Below, one piece after another: positions 11,274-22,112 of a DNA stretch of 64,000 nt. Position numbers and translations under genes: made by a program. Positions within the stretch are counted from its first letter, which is position 1; every line of letters begins with the position of its first letter. The notes beneath the pieces are model-generated. The model saw only the letters and a list, made by a program, of their open reading frames with translations, searched no databases and was not told where the DNA came from. The stretch is from Anaeromyces robustus (taxonomy: Eukaryota; Neocallimastigomycota; Neocallimastigomycetes; Neocallimastigales; Neocallimastigaceae). Location of the stretch: NCBI GenBank assembly GCA_002104895.1, contig MCFG01000299.1, forward strand, positions 1 through 64,000. Reading direction: 5' to 3'.

Positions 11274-12752
11274 ATGGAGGAAATTGAAAAAATTGAATTT
11301 AGTGAAACCAATCGAGGCAAAAAACAACTCATTATTAATAAAAAATATAAATTTAATTTTTCACTTAAAAAAAAAGATAATTCAAAAGTATACAGATGCA
11401 CAGAATACAAAACAGCAAATAAATGTAAATCTTTCATTATTTTAAATGATAAAAATGAAATTTTAAAATATGAAAGTTTCCATAATCATCTTGAAAAAGA
11501 ATTTGATGCATCTCTATCACTAATAAAACATAAAATTAAAGAGGAAATCAGAAAAAGCATAATTCCAATGGATTTAAAACCAAGGCGTATATATAACGAA
11601 GTTTCTCAAAACATGGGATTCATATGTCCAGAGTATGATACAATTAGATCCCAAATACTTAGAAATATAAATAAGCAAATACATACAGATATTACAACAT
11701 TTGATGAAATTCCAAATGAATTAATATATTATAAAACAGAAAGAGGAGAGGATTTTATGATATTCAAAAATCCTAATATAATAATTTTTCAATCACCATT
11801 TCAAGCAAAACTATTTTCGAAATATTATGAAGATATATTTGCTGATGGTACTTTTTATGTAGCGCCTAAGTTTAGCTACCAAGTATTTATAACAAGAACT
11901 TACGTTTCGGAATTAAATAAATTTTATACTACTTCAATTTCTATATTAAAAAATAAAAAAGAGGCCACATATGAAACATTATTTAAAGAAATAATAAAAA
12001 ATGTAAATAAATTTAGGGAAAATAGTATAACTACCCAAATTAATTTACACTGTGATTTTGAAATAGCTATATCCAATGCCGCAAGAAAAATTATTCCTAA
12101 TTTAAATATCAAATATTGTGTTTGGCATTACAAAAAATCTTTAGAGAAACAAAAAAATATATTATGTTTTAATGAAGTAGATAATAATAATGATGTATAT
12201 GTATATTATAAAGCTATTTCAAATTTGCCTTTTATAAATCCTGAATATATATTTGATATTTATTTCAAAATCAAAAGTGCATGCAAAAAAAATAACTATA
12301 GCAATTTTTTGGAGTAGTTATTTTTTGGAATTTTTAGAATATTTTAAAAATAATTATTTACATAAATATAATACTAATAATTGGAATTATTATAAGAATA
12401 TAGAGCATATAACAAATAATGCTTCAGAATCTTTTAATAATTACTTAATTTATTTCCAAAAAAACCTTCATTTTTTAAATTAATTTATATATTAAAAAAA
12501 GAAGAATCCTTATCCTACAATGATTACGAAAGGAGAATTAATGGAATCTGGAGAAAAAAACAAAAAATAATTAGAAAGACTGATGAAATAAAAAATATAA
12601 TTGAAAATTATAAATATATGGAAAAAGATTATATTTATAATGGATATGATAGAAAAGATATTGTTGAATTATGGTATAATTGCTTAATTGATTTAAATAA
12701 TAAAAAATGTTTTAGTACGTTTTACGTAACTTTAAAAACCTTATTTTATTAA
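11274..12752 (+). pseudogene. MULE A transposase with N-terminal FLYWCH zinc finger, frameshifted
   Basis: The first frame (11274-12317, 347 codons) starts with a FLYWCH-type finger (YRCTEYKTANKCKSF...FHNH, about residues 40-70). A MULE transposase core follows: ADGTFYVAPKFSYQVF holds the first catalytic D (about residue 190), CDFEIAISNAARK holds the second D (about residue 261), and IKYCVWHYKKSL gives the conserved C and H. Coding then shifts frame near 12305-12330 into NNASESFNNYL, which carries the catalytic E, and shifts again near 12460 into EESLSYNDYERR, ending at 12752. Alignment by eye with copy B supports both frameshifts. The enzyme would cut and paste the element, but this copy cannot make it. 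Its relation to Mutator-type host-domesticated factors is unlikely given the decay. Confidence 0.82.
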
Positions 12753-12778
12753 CGTATATTAGTTTAATTTTTATTTAT

Positions 12779-13230
12779 CTCATGTAATAATAGTATCTAA
12801 TAATTCATATATAACTTTTGATTGTATGTTAGCATTTTCTTTAGTATATATAGGTTTATTATTTATTTATTATTATATTATTTATCTCAATTTATTAAAA
12901 ATTTTTATTGTGTTACCTTTCTCAGAGTTACACAACAAGAATTTTGATATTATTATCATTTTATTTTATTGTGCAACCCTTTTATGAGTAGACTCTAAAT
13001 TATTTTGATTACTTTATCACAAATTTTTGTTGTACTACTCAAGATTGTTTCACAAGAAAAAATTTTCTGATTTCATATTTATATATATATACACTTTGTT
13101 TTAATAAATTTTTTTCTATAGATGTAGTTTTATATAATTTTTTTACTCTATTTTCATCTTTTTTTCTTTTTTACTTTATTTTTAACTCATACAATTCCAA
13201 ATAATTAATAAAATAATCGTTAAAAAGCCT
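12779..13230 (+). repeat. Repeat family R4, third copy
   Basis: Begins CTCATGTAATAATAG and ends TTAAAAAGCCTAAC. It shares all landmarks with 4515-5889 and is uninterrupted at the site where the solo LTR sits in unit 1. It is preceded by about 50 bp of inverted R3 sequence. Confidence 0.75.
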
Positions 13231-13990
13231 AACTTTAATATTAATAAAAATAATGATATTAATGTGGCTATAAGATTATTTAAAGAAAATTTAAAAACAA
13301 TTAGTAAATCATCAGAAGATTACATTGAGCCAAATAAACCTGATGGAAATCCATTGGATGATGCTTATTTTTATTATAAAAGTTTTTACAAAAATAAATA
13401 ATTATAATAATCAAAATATTAAAAATAATAATTATTTAAGAGAAAGATATTTAGGAGTGGGTGAAGAAAAATTTTTTAAATATATAACTGTTGAAAAAAT
13501 AAAATATAAAATTAGTAAATTATCATCTAATAAAGCTAGTGGTTTAGATGGTATTCATACCCATTATATTACAGGAAATTAATGAAAGTAAATTTCCTGA
13601 AGTTCTCCATCTTTTTAAATTGTGTATTTCTTTAGGCATAACATCAAAAAGATGGAATGAAGCATTTTATTTTTCCTATACCAAAAAAGGAAAAAACTAA
13701 TTATATTCAAGATTTTAGACCCATTTCTATTACAAATATTTTTAGAAAAATATTTGAAATATTATTGTTAACCTATATTTATAAAAAATTAAATAATAAA
13801 TTCAAATTATGTTGTAAACAAGCAGGGTTTAGAAGAGGTTATTCTACTATAACTCATGCTATTGTTTCTTATGCAACATGTTATGAAAACAATTTTAATA
13901 TTTTCTTAGATATAAAAAAAGCCTACGATTCTGTTCCAATTGGAAAGTTAATTGAAAAATTAAATAATAGAAATCTACCTATACTATAGA
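13231..13990 (+). pseudogene. LINE (non-LTR) reverse transcriptase fragment
   Basis: Three frames carry consecutive pieces of a non-LTR RT: a lead-in (IEPNKPDGNPLDDAYFYYKS), KISKLSSNKASGLDGIHTHY (residues just before RT motif 1), and FIFPIPKKEKTNYIQDFRPIS through AGFRRGYSTITHAI to FLDIKKAYDSV. The last is RT motif A with its catalytic D. Frameshifts lie near 13400 and 13580-13650. It stops before the YADD motif. It lies exactly between two inverted copies of the CCTAAC/GGGTTAGG repeat end (13230 and 14077). Confidence 0.8.
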
Positions 13991-14076
13991 CATAGTTTAA
14001 TTTTAATTCTCAATATGTATTTAAATGATAAAAATTTAAATACTTTATATACTATTAATTAGATTAAAAATATATA

Positions 14077-14185
14077 GGGTTAGGTTTTTAACGATTAATT
14101 TATTAATTATTTGGAATTTTATGCGTTAATTACGTGATCTGCAATACAAAACATATTTCAGTACGTAATTATATATCTATATATG
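14077..14185 (+). repeat. Inverted R4/R3 terminus
   Basis: AGGGTTAGGTTTTTAACGAT onward is the reverse complement of the R4 end at about 13170-13230. It then continues with the R3 landmark TTAATTACGTGATC...GCAATACAAAAC. The LINE fragment lies between the two inverted ends. Confidence 0.7.
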
Positions 14186-15888
14186 TAAAGAATTATATTT
14201 AATTTTTTTTTAATATTTAATATGACAATTAAATAGTAATAGAAATAAATATAAAAATAAAACTAATAATATTATACAAAATAAATAAATAATTGAATAA
14301 GTTTCTTAAATATTTTTATTATAATTTTTTTTTATTAATTACAAAATTTTTTTATCATTTATTTTTTAAAATTTCATTTATAAATTGTACTGATATTTAC
14401 TATTAAAAATGTTGTCAAGTAAAGCATTACTTAATTATGATATTAAATTTTATGAATATATTAATTTATTAAATTTTTTAAATATTCATAATATAATAAT
14501 GTTAATTCAAATAAATTTTTAAATTTTAATAGTAGTTCAGAAAATAATTTTTATAATTCCAAATATATTAAATAAAAAAAATATCATTAAATAATTTTTT
14601 ATATTATATTTTTATTTATTTAATTATTTATATAATTATGTGATGACATAAAATTTAATCCTACTTTAACAAAAATAAATATAAATGGATTTAACTCTGA
14701 ATTAAAAAATGATAAGAATAAAAATGAATTTGTAAATGTCTCTTCTAATGATGATAAAAGTAATATAACTAAAAATGAAAATAATAAGGAAATATTAAAT
14801 ATGGATTATCCAAATAATAAAGTAAAAGGAAAACAATTGAAGAAAAATAAAAGAGTAAATTCAAATATGAATATAAAAAATAATAAATTGGATTGCTTTT
14901 GTATAATATGTAATAAAGTATTTAATAGAAAATATGATTTAGAAAGACAAAAGAAAACATTTAGATATAAAGCCTTATAAATGTATAATTTGTAAAAAAT
15001 CATTTACAAGAAGTGATTATTTAAAGGGGAAGTGTGCATTTCGGCAATTTATTTCGTAAATGTACTGCGCATTAAAATAACGTATTATTTAAATGTATTA
15101 TATTGGCTTATAAATTAAATTAATAAAAATTTAGGTTAAATAATAAAATATTATATTATTAAAATCAATATTTTATTTATTATTGATTCAAAGAGTCAAA
15201 TTTATATTATATTTCATTAACATTAAAGTAAAAGTGTTGCTAAACATGATCCAATTTATTAGTGACATCTTCTTTTTATTAATATTTTTTTTTTATTTAA
15301 ATTATGAAATAAATAAAATATTAATTTAAGTGAAATTTAAAATTTATATTTATAATTCAAGTATTAAACATATATTTCAATATTTTTAAAAGAATATTAT
15401 TTATTCAAAGAAAAATTTATATAAATGAACGTTTTATTTTTAAAAAATATAAAGGTTAATTTTTTTATATAATTTTTAATACGCCATTTTATATTTACTT
15501 ATTTATTATTTATTCATTCATATATATATTACTTGTCATTGGAACAATTTTTATATGCCACTTTAACGACACTTTAACGCCACTTGGTGAAATGGAACTT
15601 GGTGAAATGGGCCATTCCCAAAAAATATATATATTTAAATATAAGGGTTATATAAATAATATTGAAATTATAATCAGTTATATATATATAAAGATATTTA
15701 ATTTTATTTTTCAAGGGTTTATTTTTTATTTATTTTATTTTTTTTTTATTGAATTTTATTTTATTTAACATTTCAAAATAATATTAATAAAATAAAATAA
15801 AATAAAATAAAAAATTAAATAAGTAAAAATTGGATTAAAAAAATAAATTGATCAATTTAAAATATTTAGTTAAAAGTTCTTATTATAA

Positions 15889-17316
15889 ATGATGGAAAAT
15901 TTAAATATAGAATTTAGTGAAACCAATAAAGGAAAAGAACAAGTAGTTATAAATAGGAAATATAAATTTAATTTACGGTACATAAAGAAGGATAATTTAA
16001 AAGTATATTATTTTACCGAATATAAAACAGTAAATAAATGTAAATCTTTCATTATTTTAAATAAAAAAAATGAAATAATAGAATATGAAAATTTACATAA
16101 TCATTCAGAGAAAGAATTTGATGTATCAATTTCATTAGTAAAACATAATATTAAAGATGATATTAGAAAAAGTTCAATCCCTTTTGAAATAAATCCAAAG
16201 CGTATTTTTGACGAAATATCAGAAGAAATAGGTTTTATATGTCCTGAATATAATACAGTTAGATCCCAAACAACAAGATATATAAATAAAAAATTACCTT
16301 ATAATATAATAACAAATTTTGATGAAATCCCGGATGAATCTGAATAATATAAAACAAAAATTTATGATATTCAAAAATTCTAATATCTTAATTTTTTAAT
16401 CATCATTTCAAGCAGAAATATTTATTAAATACAATGAAAATGATGGAACTTTTTATATCGCATCAATATTTAGTAATTAAGCGTTTATAACAAGAGCATA
16501 TGTTCCAGAAGTAAATAGTTTTTACACTACATCATTTTCGATATTAAATAATAAAAAACAAACGACATATGAAACATTATTTGAAGAAATAAATAAATAT
16601 TTGAAAAAATATAAAAATAATATTATTATTACTCCAAAGTATTTCCATTGTGATTTTGAAAAAGCAATATCTAATGCAATTAAGAAAACCTTTCCTAATT
16701 TAAACATTAGATATTGTGTATGGCATTATAAAAGATCATTAAAATTAATAAAAATAAATTATGTTATAAAGAAATAGAAGATAATAAATATATATACATG
16801 TATTATAAAGCTATTTTAAACTTTCCATTTATAAATCCGGATTATATATTTGATATATACAATAAAATTAAAAGGGAATGTCAAAAAAACAATTATAATC
16901 AATTCTTAGATTTTTTAGAATATTTTAATGATACTTATTTACAGAGACATGATATAAAATATTGGAATTATTATAATGGTATAGAGCATATAACAAATAA
17001 TGCTTCAGAATCATTTAGTAAATATTTAAAATTATTATTTCAAAATAAACCAACTTTTTATAAATTAATTCATAAATTAAAAAAAGAAGAATCATTATCT
17101 TTTAATGATTACCAAAGAAGAAATGAAGGAATTTTGAGTAAAAAAAGAAAAATAGTTAGAAGAACTGATCAAATAAATATATTAATTGGAATGTACAAAG
17201 AAGCAGAGTCTAATTTAATTAATAATAATGAATGTAATAGAAATGAAATCATTGAATTATGGTTTGAATGCTTAAATATTTTAAATTCAAATTTCATTAA
17301 TCTTATATCAATATAA
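15889..17316 (+). pseudogene. MULE B transposase, broken
   Basis: Related to copy A along its whole length. A 152-codon FLYWCH/N-terminal frame (15889-16347; FTEYKTVNKCKSF and LHNHSEKEFD) ends at a stop. The central region 16348-16797 carries the DGTFYIAS and CDFEKAISNAI core but has stops and frame changes. A 172-codon C-terminal frame (16798-17316) holds EHITNNASESFSKYL with the catalytic E. A 587-bp part (16145-16731) has been copied in inverse to 21526-22112, stops included, so the decay predates that copy. Confidence 0.85.
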
Positions 17317-17346
17317 GATATAGATATAAAATTATTATTAATATCA

Positions 17347-17392
17347 TAACAATAACAATAACAATAACAATAACAATAACAATAACAATATC
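17347..17392 (+). repeat. Hexanucleotide microsatellite (AACAAT)n
   Basis: About seven perfect units just after the MULE B transposase stop. Confidence 0.9.
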
Positions 17393-17746
17393 AATATAAT
17401 AATGTAATATCAATATTACATTATTATAAAAATATATAATTTACATTCTTATTTTATTTTAACATTTCAAAATAATACTAATGAAATAAAATAAAATAAA
17501 ATAAAATAAAATAAAATAAACGAGAAATGTAATAATATACAAGTACTAGTATATAAACTCTCTTAAAAATTTTTTATATAACTGTGGCTTAAAAAATTTA
17601 TATACATTTACAATATGAAATATGGCGTAAAGGGCCTGTCAATGCAAAAAATTTCATGTACATTGCCGAAATTCCCTATACCCTATTTAAAGAATCATTT
17701 ACGTAGAAATACTTGTACAAAAGATAATTGGAATAATTTTAAGTGA

Positions 17747-17895
17747 AATCAATTTTAATAATTAAAATTAAATTAAATAAATAAAGTCAATTAATATAAA
17801 CATTAATGCTGCTGTATTGGATTTTGAACTTTTCAATGATCATAATGATAATGGAATAGAATTACCTTATATTTTATTATAATTTTGGAAAATAA

Positions 17896-17939
<44 letters not shown>

Positions 17940-18688
17940 ATTCATTGATGAAAAATTTGATTCTACACCACAAGAGACAATGTTTTCAATGAGGATAAGC
18001 AGGTGCCTTTATCAATATTTGTGGTTTTTTTCGGATATCAAAGTGTGAAACCAAATGTGTAGAACAAACTTTAAAAAACATTGGTTACAATTGTTAAAAT
18101 TTTAGTTTAAATATTTTAATTGGTATTATTTTTTGTACAACATTTTTTTTGGATACATTGCTTTCTGCTATATACTTGAAATGTATAATTAAATGCTAAG
18201 CCATTTTATTTTACTTTTTTTAATAATAATAAATTAGTGCTTAAATTTATTTATAAAATATACATATTTATATTAATTTTACATAAAATATTTTATATAT
18301 AAATTTACTTGTTATAAATTGGAATAAACTTCATATGCATAAAAATATTACAATATATTATATATGTTAATTTATAGTGTTTTAAGATATAATAATTTTT
18401 GAAATTATTCCATATTTTATATGTAGATGTTTTTATACAATAAGCAAAATAAAAAAAAAATATATAAAATAAAATATTATTTAATTGTTATAATAATGTG
18501 TTTATTTAGAAATAGAATATATCTACTTGCTTTTGGTTTTTTTAACATATAATATTATATAAAATTTTATTTTAAAAATATATTTTATGTATAATTTTAA
18601 TTTCAAATTTTAAATTAAAAATATATTTTAAGTATAATTTTTTCTTTAAAAATAAAATTTTTTTATTAGATAAAATTAATTTATTATG
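17747..18688. other. Intergenic stretch with an (AAT)n microsatellite and weak coding remnants
   Basis: (AAT)n runs from about 17899 to 17936. Short coding-like pieces flank it (INAAVLDFELFNDHNDNG before; EFIDEKFDSTPQETMFSM after), but stops follow and no family is recognised. The rest is plain AT-rich DNA. Confidence 0.4.
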
Positions 18689-18929
18689 TATCAAAAGGTT
18701 AAACAAACGAAATAGGCTGAAAGTTATTAAATGTGGCTTGTAATAAATTTTGTCTTTTTTTATTTAAAATTTAGTTTAAGAATATTATTATTTATTAAAG
18801 TTAAATAGTAATTAAATTTATAAATGTTTCTAACTATTGATATAAAAAATTAATAAAGATTATGGTTAAATCTTCAATTTGGATTATTCAGACGATAATC
18901 TCTTTTATGAAGAAAAATAAATAAATACA

Positions 18930-19922
18930 TTACACAATAGAGGCCTTTCTTAAACCACGGAATGAACAAACAATATCTGCTTCGACATTAAAAGACATTC
19001 TAGGAATTAATTGTTCGTTATTAATACTAATTGGATCATTGTAAATACCGACTAATAATGTTGGTTTAAATGGTACTTCTGGGGTTTCAACTATAAATGC
19101 AGGATTTTTAGTTATAGCTTTAGATTCAATCAATTCTAATGGATATTGAGGAACAGTAACAATATCTGAACCATCAGAAACTGTAGCTCCATTACCATTA
19201 ACTGCTCTAGGATTTGGAATACCATAATATCTATCAGTTAATGGGTCAAAAGAACCATACCATGAATCAAGATCTGCTGTATTCACATAATATCCTTTTT
19301 CTGCTATAGTAGATGGATATATACTTCTAGTTATAGTAGTGTTACTATTAGGATTAACTGATCTATAAGTACCTGCTGTTGGACCATCAATAGTAACATA
19401 TAACCCATCTGAATTATCATTAGATCCAATAAGAGTAGCTCTACCACTAGTTGCAGTATTTCTGACATAAATTTGTTCCTCAGATAAACCAGTACGATCC
19501 CAAGCAGTAACAACTGTATAACCATTATAATATTGACCAATACCAACAGTATTTGTATAAATGGGATAATGATATGGAGTTAATTTTACTGTCACTTTTT
19601 CAATTTTAACTTGATCATACATATTAGAATAACTTTGGTAAAATTCTGATTTACGTAACAAATCCCATATATTTAATGCAAATACACCAGTTTCAAATGT
19701 TGTTGGTGCAACATTTTCTCCGTTATTTAATGTTATCAACCCATTAAAAACCTCGAATCTAGATGGAACAGATATATTTATTTCTGCTTTGTCTCTTTGT
19801 TGTCTAGCAGCTGTTTGATTTCTTGAAGTACGACGTTGAGATCTTGAATAATATCCGTAACGTCTGCTATAAGTTCGGTAAGGGTAACGTCTTCTATATC
19901 TTCTATAGTATCTTGCGGGCAT
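18930..19922 (-). CDS. cap: CRESS-virus capsid protein
   Basis: A 330-residue frame. The N-terminus is strongly arginine/tyrosine-rich (MPARYYRRYRRRYPYRTYSR), the typical DNA-binding and nuclear-targeting arm of circovirus-type capsids. About 290 residues with alternating beta-like segments follow, as expected of a single jelly-roll fold (PSRFEVFNGLITLNNGENV, DQVKIEKVTVKLTPYHYP, ADIVCSFRGLRKASIV). It is transcribed away from rep across the origin region. The stop lies about 11 bp from the join to host LTR DNA. Assignment rests on the basic arm, length and rep neighbour; sequence family was not searched. Treated as part of a virus fossil. Confidence 0.85.
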   Translation of the reverse strand: MPARYYRRYRRRYPYRTYSRRYGYYSRSQRRTSRNQTAARQQRDKAEINISVPSRFEVFNGLITLNNGENVAPTTFETGVFALNIWDLLRKSEFYQSYSNMYDQVKIEKVTVKLTPYHYPIYTNTVGIGQYYNGYTVVTAWDRTGLSEEQIYVRNTATSGRATLIGSNDNSDGLYVTIDGPTAGTYRSVNPNSNTTITRSIYPSTIAEKGYYVNTADLDSWYGSFDPLTDRYYGIPNPRAVNGNGATVSDGSDIVTVPQYPLELIESKAITKNPAFIVETPEVPFKPTLLVGIYNDPISINNEQLIPRMSFNVEADIVCSFRGLRKASIV

Positions 19923-20617
19923 GTCATAACTTATTATTATTAATTAACTTTTATATAATTATATAAAATATTTTAAAAAAATATTTATTTAACAAGAAAA
20001 TTTCAATGCCTTTTACTTCTTTATATACTTTTTCGAAAATTACTATTTTAGGAATTTAATTTATATACTATACAATTACAATATATTACAATACATTGTA
20101 TTTCAATTAAAATATATTACAAATTATTTTATCACATATATTACAATACTTTTCAATACATTACTACTAATTCAATGAATGAATGCTAACTTTTTAAATA
20201 AATCTTTATTTTAATATAAGTGTATGTTGTAGCAAAACAAATAAATTAATTATTACTCTATATAGAAATGGGGTGCTAAAAAATTTAATAGGGTCCTTTT
20301 AATTAATTAAAGAGGATGCCGTAGCACACCAAAATAATTTCATAAATGAAATAAACTTTATTTAATAATAAAGTTGTGATATGGGGTTCCCGTAATACTA
20401 AGTTTGGGAACCCCATATATTATATCGTAATATTATTGGTCGATGAATACAATCAATTTAAATTTTTCGTCTCAAAAGGCAGTGAAAAAATCTCAAATCT
20501 CAAAAACAGTCTCAAAAAAAATCTCAACTTAACCACCAACACTAAAAATATAAATACAAATTATTTTTTCTTAAATTTTAAAATCATTGTACATTAAAAA
20601 TAAATATTATTTACAAA
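19923..20617. other. Intergenic region of the CRESS fossil
   Basis: Holds the 5' sides of cap and rep and the origin stem-loop. Near the stem-loop, GGGTGCTAAA (20271), GTAGCACACC (20321) and TTGTAGCAAAAC (about 20227) share a GTAGCA/TGCTA core. They could be Rep-binding iterons, but they are not regular enough to be sure. Confidence 0.6.
20379..20418 (-). promoter_or_regulatory. CRESS rolling-circle origin stem-loop with nonanucleotide TAGTATTAC
   Basis: A perfect 13-bp stem (ATATGGGGTTCCC / GGGAACCCCATAT) encloses a 14-nt loop. On the minus strand the loop reads AAACTTAGTATTAC and contains TAGTATTAC, a match to the circovirus consensus NANTATTAC where Rep nicks. The nonanucleotide is on the cap-coding strand, the orientation known from cycloviruses; in genus Circovirus it is on the rep strand. 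Confidence 0.92.
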
Positions 20618-21550
20618 ATGAGTCAAACTTACTATTATGCTTTTACTCTTAACAATTACACTCCTTTACAAGAAAAAATCATTCAAGAATTTGCTAAAAC
20701 TTATTGTGCAAGACTTATGTACGGTAGAGAAGAAGCTCCTACCACTGGCACAAAACATTTGCAAGGCTGTTTTCAATTAAATTCAAGAAAAAGACCCGAA
20801 AACGTTAAATCATTATTAGGAATAGATGAAATCCATTTAGAATTTCAAAAAAAGGTATACACAGCTAATGCCAGTTATTGTGAAAAATCAAATGATTGCT
20901 GGTATTTCCCAAACAAACAAGAAAACTTCGATAGACACGGTAGACCTTTAACCAAGAAAGGCGCTAAGTTTCAAGAAGCATTAGATTTAGCCAGACAAGG
21001 CCGTTTTGATGAAATTAGTGCCGAAATGATTATAAAACACGAACCCAGATTAATCAAACAATATATCGAACATTTACCAATGGAAAATATGTTATTAGAT
21101 AATGAAAACGGTAACTTTTTTAAAGATTTCTTTATTTTACTACATGGACCAACTGGTGTTGGAAAATCGTATTCTGTCGGGATGTTTGTTGCTTACTTAA
21201 AAATGTTTTGGAAGGACTACTGCAAGAAGAACAAATTAGCTTATCAAGAATTGGATGTATATTATAAGAAATGCAACAAATGGTGGGACGGCTATAAAGG
21301 ACAAAAAATTGTTGTAATTGAAGAACTTGAACCAAATTGGTTTAGGCTAAGTGGAAATATGTTAAAACAATTATTAGACCAATATCCTTTCCCTGTCGAA
21401 TGTAAAGGTGCTACCATTAATAAAATCCGTCCTTTGTTTATTCTTATGACAAGTAATTATAGCTTAAGGCAATTATGTAGTAAAGAGGATGGATCTACAA
21501 TCGAAGAAAACTTTAAACCATTAAGTTATAATGCCATACACAATATCTAA
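20618..21550 (+). CDS. rep: CRESS-virus replication-associated protein (HUH endonuclease plus SF3 helicase)
   Basis: A 310-residue frame with all hallmark motifs. HUH endonuclease: motif I FTLNNYT (about 9-15), motif II HLQG (47-50), motif III YCEK with the presumed nicking tyrosine (87-90). SF3 helicase: Walker A GPTGVGKS (177-184), Walker B IVVIEE (231-236), motif C ILMTSN (275-280). The protein would nick the stem-loop nonanucleotide and drive rolling-circle replication. It diverges from cap with the origin between them. The virus-derived DNA ends at about 21525 and the frame's stop lies in the adjoining transposon-derived DNA. Base composition (less AT-rich than the flanks) agrees with a foreign origin. 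Treated as part of a virus fossil. Confidence 0.93.
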   Translation: MSQTYYYAFTLNNYTPLQEKIIQEFAKTYCARLMYGREEAPTTGTKHLQGCFQLNSRKRPENVKSLLGIDEIHLEFQKKVYTANASYCEKSNDCWYFPNKQENFDRHGRPLTKKGAKFQEALDLARQGRFDEISAEMIIKHEPRLIKQYIEHLPMENMLLDNENGNFFKDFFILLHGPTGVGKSYSVGMFVAYLKMFWKDYCKKNKLAYQELDVYYKKCNKWWDGYKGQKIVVIEELEPNWFRLSGNMLKQLLDQYPFPVECKGATINKIRPLFILMTSNYSLRQLCSKEDGSTIEENFKPLSYNAIHNI

Positions 21551-22112
21551 TGTTTAAATTAGGAAAGGTTTTCTTAATTGCATTAGATATTGCTTTTTCA
21601 AAATCACAATGGAAATACTTTGGAGTAATAATAATATTATTTTTATATTTTTTCAAATATTTATTTATTTCTTCAAATAATGTTTCATATGTCGTTTGTT
21701 TTTTATTATTTAATATCGAAAATGATGTAGTGTAAAAACTATTTACTTCTGGAACATATGCTCTTGTTATAAACGCTTAATTACTAAATATTGATGCGAT
21801 ATAAAAAGTTCCATCATTTTCATTGTATTTAATAAATATTTCTGCTTGAAATGATGATTAAAAAATTAAGATATTAGAATTTTTGAATATCATAAATTTT
21901 TGTTTTATATTATTCAGATTCATCCGGGATTTCATCAAAATTTGTTATTATATTATAAGGTAATTTTTTATTTATATATCTTGTTGTTTGGGATCTAACT
22001 GTATTATATTCAGGACATATAAAACCTATTTCTTCTGATATTTCGTCAAAAATACGCTTTGGATTTATTTCAAAAGGGATTGAACTTTTTCTAATATCAT
22101 CTTTAATATTAT
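21526..22112 (-). repeat. Filler: inverted copy of MULE B (16145-16731)
   Basis: Read on the minus strand, this segment follows MULE B base by base with no difference seen by eye, including its stop codons. It carries no MULE terminus and no target duplication of its own, so it did not arrive by transposition. It links the CRESS DNA to a short inverted LTR piece. Confidence 0.9.

Larger units (their letters stand above)
10429..12752 (+). mobile_element. Mutator-like (FLYWCH/MULE) DNA transposon, copy A; right end not found
   Basis: The left terminus GGGAGAAGTGCATTTCGG matches the MULE B terminus GGGAAGTGTGCATTTCGG. After about 840 bp of low-complexity DNA comes a transposase frame. No matching right terminus follows: just past the coding region the sequence turns into inverted R3-like sequence (ACGTAACTTTAAAAACC) and then R4. 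The element is therefore truncated at its right end or overwritten. Confidence 0.7.
15027..17683 (+). mobile_element. Mutator-like DNA transposon, copy B, with 9-bp target duplication
   Basis: Bounded by TATTTAAAG on both sides (15018-15026 and 17684-17692), the 9-bp duplication typical of Mutator-like elements. The left end GGGAAGTGTGCATTTCGGCA and the right end (reverse complement GGGTATAGGGAATTTCGGCA) form diverged inverted termini. These extend about 85 bp inward with shared AAATGTA, ACG and GGCTTA/AGCCAC landmarks. Total length is 2657 bp. It contains one transposase pseudogene and landed within a zinc-finger codon stretch. Confidence 0.88.
14636..17746 (+). pseudogene. C2H2 zinc-finger protein gene, split by MULE B
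   Basis: The left part is open from 14636 (no certain start; an ATG at 14409 opens a short upstream frame that may be an earlier exon). It encodes an Asn/Lys-rich leader and a finger CFCIICNKVFNRKYDLER. A one-base shift near 14950-14960 precedes KPYKCIICKKSFTRSDYLK (to 15026). MULE B then intervenes. After the duplicated TATTTAAAG the second finger resumes in the same frame as NHLRRNTCTKDNWNNFK and stops at 17744-17746. The second finger would be C-x2-C-x12-H-x5-C with the linker KPYKC, typical of DNA-binding C2H2 fingers. It is probably a host transcription-factor-like gene and is now broken by both the shift and the insertion. Confidence 0.78.
18919..21525. mobile_element. CRESS-DNA virus fossil: cap, origin stem-loop and rep
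   Basis: A linear copy of a circular Rep-encoding ssDNA virus genome of about 2.6 kb. Cap (minus) and rep (plus) are divergent, with an intergenic region of about 700 bp that carries a stem-loop origin. The circle was opened in the region between the 3' ends of the two genes, where both junctions with host DNA lie. Both genes are still long open frames, so the copy looks close to whole with about one break, and is likely young relative to its surroundings. Both flanks are host LTR or transposon DNA, which argues for genuine integration. The gene layout is circovirus/cyclovirus-like; the family is not assigned. Confidence 0.88.

Noticed and set aside
20376-20597. A 73-codon plus-strand frame across the virus origin
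   Set aside because: It starts inside the stem-loop and shows no coding character; it is explained by the origin and the rep leader.
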